DNA of 36,146 bases from Acetobacteraceae bacterium (GCA_025055335.1 JANWXJ010000205.1:1-36146), one strand, 5' to 3'; positions 7,619-16,554 are shown, counted from the first letter of the stretch. Program-made: numbers and translations. Notes: generated by a model from the sequence alone, not told the origin.

Positions 7619-8930
7619 AGTCGAACAGCTCATAGACGATCCGCCCGGGCGGCACGCCGAGCGATTCGAGGTGCCGCGCGACCGCCATCGTCATCGCCTC
7701 CGGCCCGCAGATCATCGCCGTCAGGTCCTCCGCAACCCAGCCCTCGATCAGCGCGGCGATGCGCGCGCGTTCCATCACGCCCTGCGTCACGCCCTCCGGC
7801 GCGTCCTCCTCGGCGAGAAACAGGGTGCGCCAGCCGCGGCGGGCGGCGATCGCGGTCGTCTCGGCGCGGCAGACGAGGCGGTCGGATGTCCGGGCGCCGT
7901 GCAGCAGCGCGACGGGGCGCGCATCGCCCGCCGCGTCCAGCGCGCGCGCGAGCGACAGGATCGGCGCGATGCCGGCCCCGCCGGCGATCAGCAGCAGCGG
8001 ACCCTGGCCCGCGTGGTCCAGCGTGAAGGCACCGTGCGGGCCGTCGAGTCGCATCGGCGTGCCTGGCGCGAGGTTGCCCGTCTGCCGCGTCCGGTCCCCG
8101 GCCTCGCGGATGACGAAGCGGAGTTCCGGCTCCTGCGGCGCGGAGGCGACGGAGAAGGGGTTGTCGTCCCACGGCGCGGCGCGTCCGAAGGCGAGCCAGA
8201 AGAACTGCCCGGCGCGGTAGGGCGGCACCGGCCCGGAGATGCGAAGCTCCCAATACCCGGGCCCGAGCCGCTCCACCGCGGCCACCCTGTGCCCGGCGGC
8301 GGCGAGCCGCCACGGCTTCCAGCCCCAGGACCAGACGAGCAGCAGCAGCGCGCCGGCCATCCCCGCAAGCCAGGGCCAGAACAGCCAGGGCGACGCGGAG
8401 TAGAAGCCGAGCGAAAGGGCATGGTGCGTCGCGCCGACCGCCGCGACGCCGGCACCGAGGCCATGCAGCAGCCGCCAGGTCTCGTAGCGCATGCGACGTC
8501 GTGCGAGGGCGAGCACGACCGTCGCGATCAGCGCGATCCAGGCGATCTTGCCGCTGGTCATGCTCTCGAATGCGAACATGCGGGAGAGGCGGGCGAGGCC
8601 GTCGGCCGGGCTGGCAATGATCGCGGGCGCGACGAAGGCGAATGGGTGCAGCACCACCGCCGCCAGCAGCAGGATCGCCGCGGCGCGGTGGAAGCGCATC
8701 GTCACGTCGATACCTGTGCGCCCCGAGACGAAGGCCCATCGACCGGCATGGGCGAACTGCAGCAGCAGCAGCGACAGCCCGACGAGCCCGAGCCCGAGGC
8801 CGAGTTCCTGGTGGAAGAAGCCGATGTCCTCCGCCGTTGCGGCGGCGATGGCGAGCGGGGCGAGGGCGAGCAGCAGGAAGGCCGCCGCGGCGGTGCGAGG
8901 GGAGAGTCCGCTTGGGTTCGGTCGTGTCAT
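7611..8930 (-). CDS. ferric-reductase-like transmembrane flavohaem oxidoreductase
   Basis: The 439-residue protein joins a membrane haem domain (about 1-215) to a ferredoxin-NADP reductase module. Two His pairs have FRE/NOX spacing, with 14 residues between pair members in FHRAAAILLLAAVVLH and 13 in LHGLGAGVAAVGATH, which fits two stacked b haems. The FAD-binding segment has RAGQFFWLAF and DNPFSVASAP; the NAD(P) domain has IAGGAGIAPILSLARAL and CGPEAMTMAV. It should carry electrons from cytosolic NAD(P)H across the membrane to an acceptor such as ferric iron, oxygen or a periplasmic protein. The ATG at 8930 is preferred over the track start, which adds 18 residues. The 37-residue protein follows in an overlapping frame, and the SPFH operon diverges 110 bases upstream. 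Confidence 0.88.
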   Translation of the reverse strand: MTRPNPSGLSPRTAAAAFLLLALAPLAIAAATAEDIGFFHQELGLGLGLVGLSLLLLQFAHAGRWAFVSGRTGIDVTMRFHRAAAILLLAAVVLHPFAFVAPAIIASPADGLARLSRMFAFESMTSGKIAWIALIATVVLALARRRMRYETWRLLHGLGAGVAAVGATHHALSLGFYSASPWLFWPWLAGMAGALLLLVWSWGWKPWRLAAAGHRVAAVERLGPGYWELRISGPVPPYRAGQFFWLAFGRAAPWDDNPFSVASAPQEPELRFVIREAGDRTRQTGNLAPGTPMRLDGPHGAFTLDHAGQGPLLLIAGGAGIAPILSLARALDAAGDARPVALLHGARTSDRLVCRAETTAIAARRGWRTLFLAEEDAPEGVTQGVMERARIAALIEGWVAEDLTAMICGPEAMTMAVARHLESLGVPPGRIVYELFDYA

Positions 8931-8984
8931 TTCCGCAGAGGCTGCCGCAAACCGGGCGGCGCTTCCACCCCGGATGAGCGGCAT

Positions 8985-9012
8985 TTGCCGGGGCGCGGAA
9001 CCGGTCTAGTCT
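8985..9012 (+). promoter_or_regulatory. candidate promoter of the SPFH/NfeD operon
   Basis: TTGCCG and TAGTCT are separated by 16 bases, predicting a start near 9019. A GGAGG (9030-9034) and the GTG start at 9041 follow at normal distance. Match quality is moderate. Confidence 0.35.
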
Positions 9013-9040
9013 TCGGCACAGATCAAGCCGGAGGTGGAAC

Positions 9041-10000
9041 GTGTGGGAATGGCTGACAGGCGGGACGATCGTGCTCGTCTTGCTGCTGGTCCTGGCGGCG
9101 GTGACCGCCATGAAGGGCATCCGCACCGTGCCGCAGGGCGAGGTCTGGACGGTCGAGCGGTTCGGGGCCTTCACGCGGCTCCTGCAGCCGGGGCTGAATT
9201 TCGTCATTCCCTATGTCGACACGATCGGCCGGCGGCTGAACGTGCAGGAGATCGTGCTCGACATCCCCGAGCAGGTGGTGATCACCCAGGACAACGCCTC
9301 CGTCACCGCCGACGGCATCGTCTATTACCGCATCATGGATCCGCGCCGCGCCGCCTACGAGGTGCAGGACCTGGAAGGCGCGCTGACGGCGCTGGCCATG
9401 ACGAACATCCGCGCCGTGATCGGCGAGATGGACCTCGACGCCACGCTCGCGGGGCGCGAACGCATCAACTCCTCGCTGCTCAGCATCCTCGACGGCGCGA
9501 CCGATCCGTGGGGCGTCAAGGTGAACCGCGTCGAGATCCGCAAGATCGAACCGCCGGAGAACCTCGTCCGCGCGATGAACATGCAGATGACGGCCGAGCG
9601 CGAGCGCCGCGCCCAGGTGGCCCGAGCCGAGGGCGAGCGCGAGGCCGAGGTGCGCCGGGCGGAGGGCCAGAAAGCCTCGCAGATCCTCGAGGCGGAAGGC
9701 CGGCTCGAGGCCGCCAAGCGGGACGCCGAAGCACGCGAGCGCCTGGCCGAGGCGGAGGCGAACGCCACCCGCCTCGTGGCCCAGGCGGCGGCGGGGGCGG
9801 GCCTCGAGGCCCTGCGCTACTTCATCGCAGACAAGTACGTGAAGGCGTTCGAGGCGATCGCCGCCAACCCCTCGGCGCGGCTCGTCGTGGTGCCGATGGA
9901 GGCCTCCGCGCTCGCAGGCGGCATCACCCAGGCGCTGGAACTGCTGCGCGCCGGCGGGCCGGAGGCGGCCGCGCCGCCGCCGCCGCCTCCGCCGCGATGA
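9041..10000 (+). CDS. qmcA: SPFH/stomatin-like membrane protein (QmcA/slipin type)
   Basis: The 319-residue protein has an N-terminal membrane helix (about 5-25), then the SPFH/band 7 domain (VPQGEVWTVERFG, PGLNFVIPYVD, TADGIVYYRI), a long charged coiled coil (about 185-250, many Arg, Glu and Ala), and a conserved C-terminal part. It ends in a run of seven prolines. Such proteins form large membrane-bound oligomers that organise membrane microdomains and influence FtsH-type proteolysis. The start is GTG at 9041, with GGAGG six bases upstream. nfeD follows after seven bases, the typical SPFH-NfeD pairing. Confidence 0.9.
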   Translation: MWEWLTGGTIVLVLLLVLAAVTAMKGIRTVPQGEVWTVERFGAFTRLLQPGLNFVIPYVDTIGRRLNVQEIVLDIPEQVVITQDNASVTADGIVYYRIMDPRRAAYEVQDLEGALTALAMTNIRAVIGEMDLDATLAGRERINSSLLSILDGATDPWGVKVNRVEIRKIEPPENLVRAMNMQMTAERERRAQVARAEGEREAEVRRAEGQKASQILEAEGRLEAAKRDAEARERLAEAEANATRLVAQAAAGAGLEALRYFIADKYVKAFEAIAANPSARLVVVPMEASALAGGITQALELLRAGGPEAAAPPPPPPPR

Positions 10001-10007
10001 GGCCAAG

Positions 10008-10457
10008 ATGTCTGCGGGCCTGATCTGGGTGCTGGTGGGTCTTGCCTTCTTCGGGGCGGAGCTGCTGCTTCCGGGCGTGTTCCTGCTGTGGATCGGCATC
10101 GCCGCGATCGGCGCTGGCGTCGCCCTGATGGCATGGCCGGAGATGCCGTTCGCCTACACGGTCCTGCTGTTCATCGGCGTGCTGGCAGGCGGCATCTTCC
10201 TCGGGCTGCGGCTGCGGCGGATCACCGGTGACCGGCCGGAGGTGAACCTGCCGGGCTCGGCAGTCGTCGGGCGGATCGGCATCGTCACGGACGCGACGGG
10301 GCCGCTGCTGCGCGTCCGGCTCGGCGACAGCGACTGGTCAGCCGAGGCCGAGGAACCGCTTGCGGCCGGGGACAAGGTGGAGGTCGTCGGCGTCTGTGGC
10401 ACGCACCTCAAGGTGCGGCGGCCGGGGGCGTCGTCGACGCCTCCCGCCGGGGCTTGA
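10008..10457 (+). CDS. NfeD-like membrane protein
   Basis: The 149-residue protein has two or three hydrophobic segments in the first 70 residues (GLIWVLVGLAFFGAELLLPG and following), then a soluble C-terminal OB-fold of NfeD type (GSAVVGRIGIVTD, WSAEAEEPLAAGDKVEVVGV). This is the short NfeD class without the serine protease domain. It is the usual partner of the SPFH protein encoded seven bases upstream, and its weak ribosome binding site overlaps the end of that gene, so the two are probably translated together. The NfeD OB-fold is thought to interact with the stomatin oligomer. Confidence 0.88.
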   Translation: MSAGLIWVLVGLAFFGAELLLPGVFLLWIGIAAIGAGVALMAWPEMPFAYTVLLFIGVLAGGIFLGLRLRRITGDRPEVNLPGSAVVGRIGIVTDATGPLLRVRLGDSDWSAEAEEPLAAGDKVEVVGVCGTHLKVRRPGASSTPPAGA

Positions 10458-10479
10458 AGCGGGGGCGGCGGGCGGCAAC

Positions 10480-10785
10480 ATGAGGTGGATGAACAAGCCC
10501 CGCTCCCGCCCCGTGATCGACATGACGCCGGAGGGCGAGTTCCGCGATCCGTCGCCGCCGCGCCGCCCCTGGCTCGACCGGGCGCTGGCGCGCGTCGGCG
10601 CCTATGCGGTGCTGGCGGCGGTGGTGGCGGGCGGCCTCGTCGTCGCGGCGCTCGCGGTGGTGTTCGCGGCGGTGCTGCTGCCGATCGCGCTGCTCGCCGG
10701 GGCGGTCGGCTTCGGCGCGCTGTGGTGGCGCGCCCGCCGCGCCCGGCGCGAGGGGCGGTCCTTCATCGTCGTCATCCGCCGCTGA
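10480..10785 (+). CDS. small membrane protein of unknown function
   Basis: The 101-residue product starts MRWMNKPRSR. It has a charged, Pro/Arg-rich cytosolic N-terminus of about 40 residues, one long or two adjacent hydrophobic segments (about 43-80, rich in Ala, Val, Leu), and a basic tail RRARREGRSFIVVIRR. No family is recognised. It lies 22 bases after nfeD on the same strand and probably belongs to the SPFH-NfeD operon. ATG at 10480 is chosen; an in-frame ATG nine bases later is also possible. The track start at 10360 overlaps nfeD and is unlikely. Confidence 0.6.
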   Translation: MRWMNKPRSRPVIDMTPEGEFRDPSPPRRPWLDRALARVGAYAVLAAVVAGGLVVAALAVVFAAVLLPIALLAGAVGFGALWWRARRARREGRSFIVVIRR

Positions 10786-10795
10786 TCCGGCCCGG

Positions 10796-10837
10796 TTGAC
10801 CCGGATCAAGGACGGCGGGACGAAGCCCGTGCACAGT
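10796..10837 (+). promoter_or_regulatory. FNR/FixK-type promoter of the HicA-like gene
   Basis: TTGAC-CCGG-ATCAA (10796-10809) differs by one base from the FNR/FixK consensus TTGAT-N4-ATCAA. If its centre (10802.5) is at -41.5, as in class II FNR-activated promoters, transcription would start at about 10844. The -10 hexamer would then be CACAGT at 10832-10837, with A, A and T at the conserved positions. That leaves a 23-base leader holding AAGGAG before the GTG start. The fit of box, -10, Shine-Dalgarno sequence and start is good evidence of a real promoter activated under low oxygen or by a related CRP/FNR regulator. Confidence 0.65.
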
Positions 10838-10866
10838 CCGGCCGTCGCCGACGCAAGGAGATCCTG

Positions 10867-11130
10867 GTGAACCATCGTCATCGCAAGGTGCTGCACGCCG
10901 TCTTCGCGCACCCGCTGAACCACAACATCGACCCGACGCTGCTCCGCCACGTGTTCGAGGAACTCGGCGCCGATCTGCGGGAGACCGGCGCCGGCTCCAC
11001 CCAGGTGACGCTGAACGGCAAGGTGCGCGCGTTCCATCTCGGGCAGCATTCGGTGCCCGGGGAGGTGGTGATGCAGGTCCGCCACTTCCTGAAGGAGGCC
11101 GGGGTGGACCCGGCGGCCTACCCGGTGTGA
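10867..11130 (+). CDS. orphan HicA-like protein
   Basis: The 87-residue protein resembles the alphaproteobacterial HicA-like group: RKVLHAVFAHP at the start, a helix ending EELGAD, a GxGS turn, a strand VTLNGKVRAFH and a final helix VRHFLKEAGV. HicA toxins are mRNA interferases with a double-stranded RNA-binding fold, normally encoded just upstream of their antitoxin hicB. Here no hicB is present; the next gene is convergent and begins its tail 22 bases later. Toxins usually carry His after the conserved GS; here the residues are GSTQ, so catalysis may be lost. The start is GTG at 10867, with AAGGAG six bases upstream. The FNR-like box suggests expression under low oxygen. The family assignment is by eye and could be wrong. 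Confidence 0.6.
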   Translation: MNHRHRKVLHAVFAHPLNHNIDPTLLRHVFEELGADLRETGAGSTQVTLNGKVRAFHLGQHSVPGEVVMQVRHFLKEAGVDPAAYPV

Positions 11131-11131
11131 G

Positions 11132-11152
11132 CGCGGCCCCGGGCGGGGCGCG
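11132..11152. terminator. bidirectional terminator-like hairpin
   Basis: CGCG-(G)-CCCC-GGGC-GGGG-CGCG makes an 8-bp stem with a single bulged G and a four-base loop. It fills the gap between the stops of the convergent HicA-like and SDR genes, so it can serve both. No T-run is present. Confidence 0.5.
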
Positions 11153-11896
11153 TCAGCCCCGCCCGACGAAGGGCATCTTGGTCGCCATGATGGTCATGAA
11201 CTGCACGTTCGAGTCGAGCGGCAGCGAGGCCATGAACACCACCGCGCGGGCCACGTCCTGGACATCCATCCGCGGTTCGGCGGCGATCCGGCCGTCGGCC
11301 TGCGGCACGCCCCTGGCCATGCGTTCCGTCATCTCGGTGGCCGCGTTGCCGATGTCGATCTGGCCGCAGGCGATGTCGTGCTTGCGGCCGTCGAGGCTGA
11401 GCGACTTCGTCAGGCCGGTGATGGCGTGCTTCGTCGCCGTGTAGGGCGCCGAGCCCGGGCGCGGCGCATGCGCGCTGATCGAGCCGTTGTTGATGATCCG
11501 GCCGCCCTTCGGGCACTGCGTCTTCATGCGGCGATAGGCGGCGCGGGCGCAGAGGAAGGCGCCGTGCAGATTGGCCGCCACCACGCCGAACCAGTCCGCA
11601 TCGGTGATCTCGTCGAAATCCACCGAGGGGCTGCCGCGGCCGGCGTTGTTGAACAGCAGGTCCACCCGGCCGAAGCGGGCGACGGTGGCGTCGAACAGAG
11701 CCTCCACCTGCGCGGGGTCCGACACGTCGGCCGGATAGGCGAACATGGCGCCTGCCGGGCCGGCGGCGACGGTCGCCTCCAGCGCCTCCGGCCTGCGGCC
11801 GGCGCAGGCCACCTTCCACCCTGCCTCCGCCAGCGCGAGCGCCGAGGCCCGCCCGATCCCGCTGCCTGCGCCGGTCACCACGGCAACGCCCGCCAT
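11153..11896 (-). CDS. short-chain dehydrogenase/reductase
   Basis: The 247-residue protein is a classical SDR: the NAD(P)-binding TGAGSGIG motif at the N-terminus, NNAG in the middle, a catalytic Ser in [10 protein letters not shown] and YTATK with the catalytic Tyr and Lys. It oxidises an alcohol or reduces a ketone using NAD(P)(H). ATG at 11896 lies two bases after the stop of the BKACE gene, so it is the last gene of a tightly packed operon. It probably handles a hydroxy- or keto-acid intermediate of the pathway; the substrate cannot be read from the sequence. The longer ORFs covering this gene are frame shadows. Confidence 0.9.
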   Translation of the reverse strand: MAGVAVVTGAGSGIGRASALALAEAGWKVACAGRRPEALEATVAAGPAGAMFAYPADVSDPAQVEALFDATVARFGRVDLLFNNAGRGSPSVDFDEITDADWFGVVAANLHGAFLCARAAYRRMKTQCPKGGRIINNGSISAHAPRPGSAPYTATKHAITGLTKSLSLDGRKHDIACGQIDIGNAATEMTERMARGVPQADGRIAAEPRMDVQDVARAVVFMASLPLDSNVQFMTIMATKMPFVGRG

Positions 11897-11898
11897 GC

Positions 11899-12828
11899 TC
11901 AGAACCCCACCTTGTCGCCGCCCTTGAGGGAGAGGATCTCGCGCGCCTCCGCCGGTGTCGCCACCTCGAGGCCGAGGCCCTCGATGATCTGTCGCACCTT
12001 GCGCACCTGCTGGGCGTTGCTCTCGGCGAGCCGGCCGGGGCCAATCCACAGGCTGTCCTCGAGCCCGACGCGCACATTGCCGCCCATCGCCGCCGCCATC
12101 GCCGCCACCTGCATCTGCGCGCGCCCGGCGCCGAGCACGCTCCAGCGGTAGTCGCTCCCGAACAGCCGGTCGGCGGTGCGCTTCATGTGCATCACGTCGT
12201 CGGGGTGGCTGCCGATGCCGCCCATGATGCCGAACACCGTCTGGATGAACAGCGGCGGCTTCACCAGCCCGATGTCGAGGAAATGGCGCAGGTTGTAAAG
12301 GTGGGCGGTGTCGTAGCACTCGAACTCGAAGCGCGTCCCGGCCTCGGCGCAGGTGGTCAGGATGTGCTCGATGTCGCCGTAGGTGTTGCGGAACAGGATG
12401 TCCTTGTTGGAGAGGTAGTCGCGCTCCCACTGGTGCTTGAGGTGCGGGAAGCGCTTCAGCATCCCGAACAGCCCGAAGTTCATGCTGCCCATGTTGAGGG
12501 AGGCGATCTCGGGCTTGAAATGCGCCGCAGGGCGCACGCGCTCGGCGATCGTCATCGTCGGGGCGCCGCCGGTCGTGATGTTGATCACGCAGTCGGAGGC
12601 CTGCTTGATCACCGACAGGAACGGCGCGAAGGCCTCCGGCGTCTGCACCGGCCGGCCGTCCGCCGGGTCGCGGGCATGCAGATGCACGATGGCGGCGCCC
12701 GCTTCCGCGGCCTCGATCGCGGCCTCGGCGATCTCCGCCGGCGTGATCGGCAGGTGCGGCGACATGGTCGGGGTGTGGATCGCGCCCGTCACGGCGCAGG
12801 TGATGATGACCTTGCCCTTGGCGGCCAT
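11899..12828 (-). CDS. BKACE family beta-keto acid cleavage enzyme (Kce-like, DUF849)
   Basis: The 309-residue TIM-barrel protein belongs to the BKACE family, whose founder Kce cleaves 3-keto-5-aminohexanoate with acetyl-CoA to acetoacetate and an acyl-CoA. It begins [17 protein letters not shown], has the zinc-binding HLHARDP (H49 and H51) and a third ligand in RVGLEDSLW (E257), plus the family motif NITTGG. The real substrate varies between subfamilies and is set by residues lining the pocket, which cannot be assigned by eye. It sits in an operon seven bases from the Bug gene and two from the SDR gene. Here it probably cleaves a beta-keto acid produced by the upstream hydrolase and monooxygenase. 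Confidence 0.92.
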   Translation of the reverse strand: MAAKGKVIITCAVTGAIHTPTMSPHLPITPAEIAEAAIEAAEAGAAIVHLHARDPADGRPVQTPEAFAPFLSVIKQASDCVINITTGGAPTMTIAERVRPAAHFKPEIASLNMGSMNFGLFGMLKRFPHLKHQWERDYLSNKDILFRNTYGDIEHILTTCAEAGTRFEFECYDTAHLYNLRHFLDIGLVKPPLFIQTVFGIMGGIGSHPDDVMHMKRTADRLFGSDYRWSVLGAGRAQMQVAAMAAAMGGNVRVGLEDSLWIGPGRLAESNAQQVRKVRQIIEGLGLEVATPAEAREILSLKGGDKVGF

Positions 12829-12834
12829 GGCGGT

Positions 12835-13797
12835 TCAGTCCGGCTGCGCGCCAGAGGCGCGGACGATCGGGGCCCAGCGCGCCACCTCCTCGGCCACGAA
12901 GGCGGCGAACTGCGCGCGCGTGAGCGGGCGCGTGGCAGAGCCCAGCTCCTCGAGGCGCTGGGCGATCCCGGGCTCGGCGAGGGTGGCGAGCAGCTCGGCG
13001 CTCAGCCGGTCGGCGATGGCGTCCGGCAGCCGCGCCGGCCCCGACAGCCCGAACCAGGTGGAGGCGACGATGTCGTAGCCGAGTTCGCGGAAGGTCGGCA
13101 CCTCGGGCCAGCGCGCCATGCGCTCCGCCGAGGTGACGGCGAGCAGCCGCACGCGCGGATTGCGTCCGGCCTCCTGCAGCGTCGTGATCATGGCCTCGAT
13201 CTGGTTGCCCATCACGTCGTTCAGCGCCGGGCCGGAGCCGCGGTAGGGCACATGCGTCGTCTGGATGCCGGCGAGTTGGTTCAGCAGCACCTGCTTGATG
13301 TGCGAGGAGGAGCCGTTGCCGGGCGAGGCGACGCGGATGCCGCCCGGGTCCCGCCGCGCCGCCTCGATGAACTCGGCAAGCGTGCGGATCGGCCGGTCCA
13401 CGTTGACGATCAGCACCGACGGGATCTCGGCGATCACGCCGATATGGGTGAAGTCGGTCACCGCATTGTAGGGAAGGTTGCGGTAGAGGGACGGCCCCAC
13501 GCCCTGGCTCGCCACGTTGGAGACGAGCAGCGTGTACCCGTCGGGCGGCGACTGCGCGACGACCGCGGAGCCGACGGTGCCCCCGGCGCCCGCGCGGTTC
13601 TCGATCACCAGGGACTGGCCGAGGCGCTCGCCCATGCGCGCGGCGACGAGGCGGGCGACCACATCCGTCGTGCCGCCGGGCGGGAAGGGCACGACGATCC
13701 GCACCGGACGCGCCGGCCAGGCCTGCGCCCGGGAAAGGCCCGGCAGCAGCGCCGGCGCCACCAGCAATCCGGCAAGGGCGCGACGGGAGAGGCTCAT
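12835..13797 (-). CDS. Bug-type (TctC family) solute-binding protein
   Basis: The 320-residue periplasmic protein has an N-terminal signal ([23 protein letters not shown], cleavage near residue 25) and the Bug family start [23 protein letters not shown], then [27 protein letters not shown] and [11 protein letters not shown]. Bug proteins bind small carboxylates or related acids for tripartite tricarboxylate transporters or for sensing. No tctA/tctB membrane genes are in the window, so this is one of the many orphan Bug proteins of its lineage. ATG at 13797 is chosen for the signal peptide; the track version has 34 extra residues overlapping the next gene. Its place in the operon suggests it binds the substrate or an intermediate of the pathway. 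Confidence 0.92.
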   Translation of the reverse strand: MSLSRRALAGLLVAPALLPGLSRAQAWPARPVRIVVPFPPGGTTDVVARLVAARMGERLGQSLVIENRAGAGGTVGSAVVAQSPPDGYTLLVSNVASQGVGPSLYRNLPYNAVTDFTHIGVIAEIPSVLIVNVDRPIRTLAEFIEAARRDPGGIRVASPGNGSSSHIKQVLLNQLAGIQTTHVPYRGSGPALNDVMGNQIEAMITTLQEAGRNPRVRLLAVTSAERMARWPEVPTFRELGYDIVASTWFGLSGPARLPDAIADRLSAELLATLAEPGIAQRLEELGSATRPLTRAQFAAFVAEEVARWAPIVRASGAQPD

Positions 13798-13802
13798 GGC
13801 TG

Positions 13803-14990
13803 TCACTCCACCTGTGCCGCGGCGCGCAGCCCGGCGATCATGGACGAACGGAGCAGATATTCGCGCGCCCTGGCCCGGTCGGCCAGCATGGCCTGCCATT
13901 CGGTCAGCATCGCGCGGCGTTCCGCGGCGTCCGTCACGCGCATGCGGGCGCGGTTGCGGTCGGCCTGGGCGATGATCTCCTTCTCCGCCACCGGACGGCG
14001 CCGCCGCGTGTAGCGGGAGAGGATGGCGGCATCCGCCTCGCCGCGCAGCACCGGCACGAGGTGGGCGGCGAGCTCGAAGGCGTCGTGGATGCCGCCGTTC
14101 ATGCCCATGCCGCCCGAGGGCGAGTTGAGATGCGCCGCATCGCCCGCAAGCAGCAGCCGGCCCTTCACGTAGTCGGCGACGATCCGCTGGTGGATGCGGT
14201 AGGGGCGGAGATCGAGCACCTCATAGGGTTCAGGCTTGCGCCAGATCGCCTGCAGCTTGCGCTCGATGGCGGCGGGCCGAAGCGCCTCCTCCACGCTCTC
14301 GCCCGGGGCGGGGTAGAGGCTCGCGCGCCACTTCCCGGGCACGCGGAGCAGCGAGAAGGTGCCGGAGAAGGCAGGGCTCTCGGTCCAGACGTAGTTCACG
14401 TTGCACAGGCCGGGCAGCACCGAGGCGAAGTCGAAGCGTGTGGTCGCGAGGATCGTCGTCTCGGGGTAGGTGTCGCCCGGGAAGTCGAGGCCCATGGCGC
14501 GGCGCACCACGCTCCGCGCCCCGTCGCAGCCGACGACCCAGCCGGCGCGCAGCGTCTCTCCGTCCGCCAGCCGCACCGTCGCGCCATCCGCATCCTGCGT
14601 CACCTCGACAACCTCCGCGCCGAAGCGCACGGTGCCGGCAGGCAGCGCCGAGAGCAGCAGGCGCGAGAGCTTGTGCTGTTCCGCCTGCAGCCGGTACGGG
14701 TGGGCGGTGTCCTCCTTCAGCACCGAGAGGTCGAAGAGCGCGTATTCGTTCACCTCGTGCCAGCGTATCTGCCAGGTCGGGGTGACGAGGCCCTGCGCGA
14801 TCAACGGTTCGGCAAGCCCGAGCGTGTCGAGCATGTCGAGCGTCGGCGGATGGAAGGTGGAGGCGCGGAGTTCCTCGGCGATGTCCTCCGCCGCTTCCAG
14901 CACGGAGGGAACGAAGCCCGCCCGGGCCAGAAGCAGGGCAAGCGTGAGGCCGACGGGGCCTGCGCCGACGATCAGGACGGGCGTGTTCAT
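13803..14990 (-). CDS. class A FAD-dependent aromatic monooxygenase
   Basis: The 395-residue protein is a group A flavoprotein monooxygenase (PHBH fold, FAD_binding_3): a Rossmann GAGPVG at residues 9-14, a [12 protein letters not shown] segment (the DG motif) and [20 protein letters not shown] (the GD motif). Such enzymes use NAD(P)H and oxygen to hydroxylate, or in some cases open, aromatic or N-heteroaromatic rings. ATG at 14990 is chosen because the Rossmann strand starts at once ([12 protein letters not shown]). The Bug gene starts five bases after its stop. Next to an amidohydrolase and a BKACE enzyme it is likely the oxygenation step of a ring-degrading pathway. Confidence 0.9.
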   Translation of the reverse strand: MNTPVLIVGAGPVGLTLALLLARAGFVPSVLEAAEDIAEELRASTFHPPTLDMLDTLGLAEPLIAQGLVTPTWQIRWHEVNEYALFDLSVLKEDTAHPYRLQAEQHKLSRLLLSALPAGTVRFGAEVVEVTQDADGATVRLADGETLRAGWVVGCDGARSVVRRAMGLDFPGDTYPETTILATTRFDFASVLPGLCNVNYVWTESPAFSGTFSLLRVPGKWRASLYPAPGESVEEALRPAAIERKLQAIWRKPEPYEVLDLRPYRIHQRIVADYVKGRLLLAGDAAHLNSPSGGMGMNGGIHDAFELAAHLVPVLRGEADAAILSRYTRRRRPVAEKEIIAQADRNRARMRVTDAAERRAMLTEWQAMLADRARAREYLLRSSMIAGLRAAAQVE

Positions 14991-15047
14991 GTCCGGACTT
15001 TTCGCCCGGCGCGGGCGAGGTGGCAACCTCGTGCCGGCGGGCGCCCG

Positions 15048-16526
15048 CTACGGCGCCTCCGCAACCAGCCGGCGCGCGCCGCGCCAGCCCCTTGCCAGGG
15101 CGCGGCAGTGGCAGGCGATGTGCGGCGCGACGGACTCGCACCAGCGGCGCAGGGGCGCGTTCAGCGCAAGGAGCCGAAGGGCGGCCTCCTGCGCCTCGGA
15201 AGCGAGCTTCGCCTCGTCCAGCCCCACCACCACACCGTCCCGCAGCTTCCACGCCCCGCCCACCATCACGTCGCGCACCGCCGAGCCGTCCTCGGTGAAT
15301 ACGAGCTGGTTCGCCGCGTCGTTGAACGGCACCCAGTTGATGTGGGTTGTGTCGAGGAACACGAGGTCCGCGTGCCTGCCCGCTTCGATCACGCCCGCCT
15401 CCATCCCGAACAGCGAGGCGGAGCCGGCGGTGGCGAGCCGCACCGTCTCGGCCGCGCCGAGCCACTCCTGCTCCGCCGCGTCCTCCCAGAGCCGGGAGGC
15501 GAAGGCTGCCAGCCGCATCGCCTCGAACATGTTCTGGTTGTCCGAGGAGGAGGAGCCGTCGGTGCCGATGCCGACGCGGATGCCGCGCGCGAGCGCCTTG
15601 CGCACCGGCGCTACACCGGAGGCGAGCCGCATGTTGGCGCCCGGGTTGTGCGCGAGCCCGCCGCCGCGCGCGGCCAGCAGGTCGAGATCGGCATCCGTCA
15701 GCCACACGCCATGCGCCACCGAGAACCACGGGCCGACGCAGCCGAGGCGGTCCATCTCGGCGAGCAGGCTGCGCCCGTAGCGTTCGGCCCCGCCCGCGGC
15801 CTGGTAGCGCGCTTCCGCGACGTGGGTCTGCATCGGCAGGCCGAAGTGCTCGGCGAGCTCGCGGCAGCCGCGCAGGAACGCGTCCGTGCCGTGCAGCGGG
15901 ATGGTCGGCGCGATGCCGAGCGCCACGCCGCGATGCGGCCAGGAGGCGGCGACGCGCGCGATGGCGGCGAGCGTCTCGGCCGCGGGCGGCATCCGCAGCG
16001 CGGCGGCGCGCGCGCGGTGCTCCGCCGGCAGCGCGTCGAGCAGGCCGGGTGTCGCCTCGAAGAACGTCAGGTCCGCGACCATCGGCGCGAGCACCATGCG
16101 CAGCCCGACCGTCTCGTAGGCTTCCGCCATCGCGTCCAGGCCGTCCGGCGTGGGCCCCGGGAACTCCGCCGTCATGTCGAAGCCGCCGGTCGCGCCCTTC
16201 TTCAGGTTCTCGACCGCGGCGAGCAGGGTGGACAGGCGCTTCTCCTCGGCGCCGCGCCCGCCGTTCAGCCAGGGCGCATGGGCGAGCAGCAGCGCGAGAT
16301 CCCACGTGTCGCCAAGCCCCTTGCCGAGCCCGCCATGGCCGTGGGTGTGCGCGTTGATCAGGCCCGGGATGACGAGGCGGTTCGACGCATCGTGCCGCGG
16401 CGCGTCGGCCGGCCCCTCGCCGGGCGCGAGCACGGCCGCGATGCGTTCGTGCTCGATCAGGATGTCGGCGCGCGGCGCTTCGGCCGCGTCGGGCGAGAGC
16501 ACGCGCGCCCCGGTGATCAGCAGCAT
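15048..16526 (-). CDS. amidohydrolase-superfamily deaminase/hydrolase
   Basis: The 492-residue protein has the full metal site of the amidohydrolase superfamily: HTH at residues 60-62, QTHVAE (H236), VAHGVWL (H273) and GIGTDGSSSSDNQN (D324). The last motif and the overall layout resemble the AtzB/TrzN and S-adenosylhomocysteine-deaminase branch, which removes amino or other groups from N-heterocycles. It is cytosolic, with no signal peptide. The C-terminal extension (about 440-492) after the usual end is longer than typical. ATG at 16526 starts MLLITGARVLSP, the standard family beginning. It is 64 bases from the binding-protein gene and 57 from the monooxygenase. It may perform the first, hydrolytic step of the pathway. 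Confidence 0.88.
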   Translation of the reverse strand: MLLITGARVLSPDAAEAPRADILIEHERIAAVLAPGEGPADAPRHDASNRLVIPGLINAHTHGHGGLGKGLGDTWDLALLLAHAPWLNGGRGAEEKRLSTLLAAVENLKKGATGGFDMTAEFPGPTPDGLDAMAEAYETVGLRMVLAPMVADLTFFEATPGLLDALPAEHRARAAALRMPPAAETLAAIARVAASWPHRGVALGIAPTIPLHGTDAFLRGCRELAEHFGLPMQTHVAEARYQAAGGAERYGRSLLAEMDRLGCVGPWFSVAHGVWLTDADLDLLAARGGGLAHNPGANMRLASGVAPVRKALARGIRVGIGTDGSSSSDNQNMFEAMRLAAFASRLWEDAAEQEWLGAAETVRLATAGSASLFGMEAGVIEAGRHADLVFLDTTHINWVPFNDAANQLVFTEDGSAVRDVMVGGAWKLRDGVVVGLDEAKLASEAQEAALRLLALNAPLRRWCESVAPHIACHCRALARGWRGARRLVAEAP

Positions 16527-16554
16527 CCTTGCCTGTCCCTCGAATGGCCGGATC

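Noticed and set aside
6063-9056. 997-residue plus-strand ORF from the transposase to the SPFH gene
   Set aside because: It crosses the transposase in another frame, and the MaoC-like and ferric-reductase genes antisense. No domain is visible.
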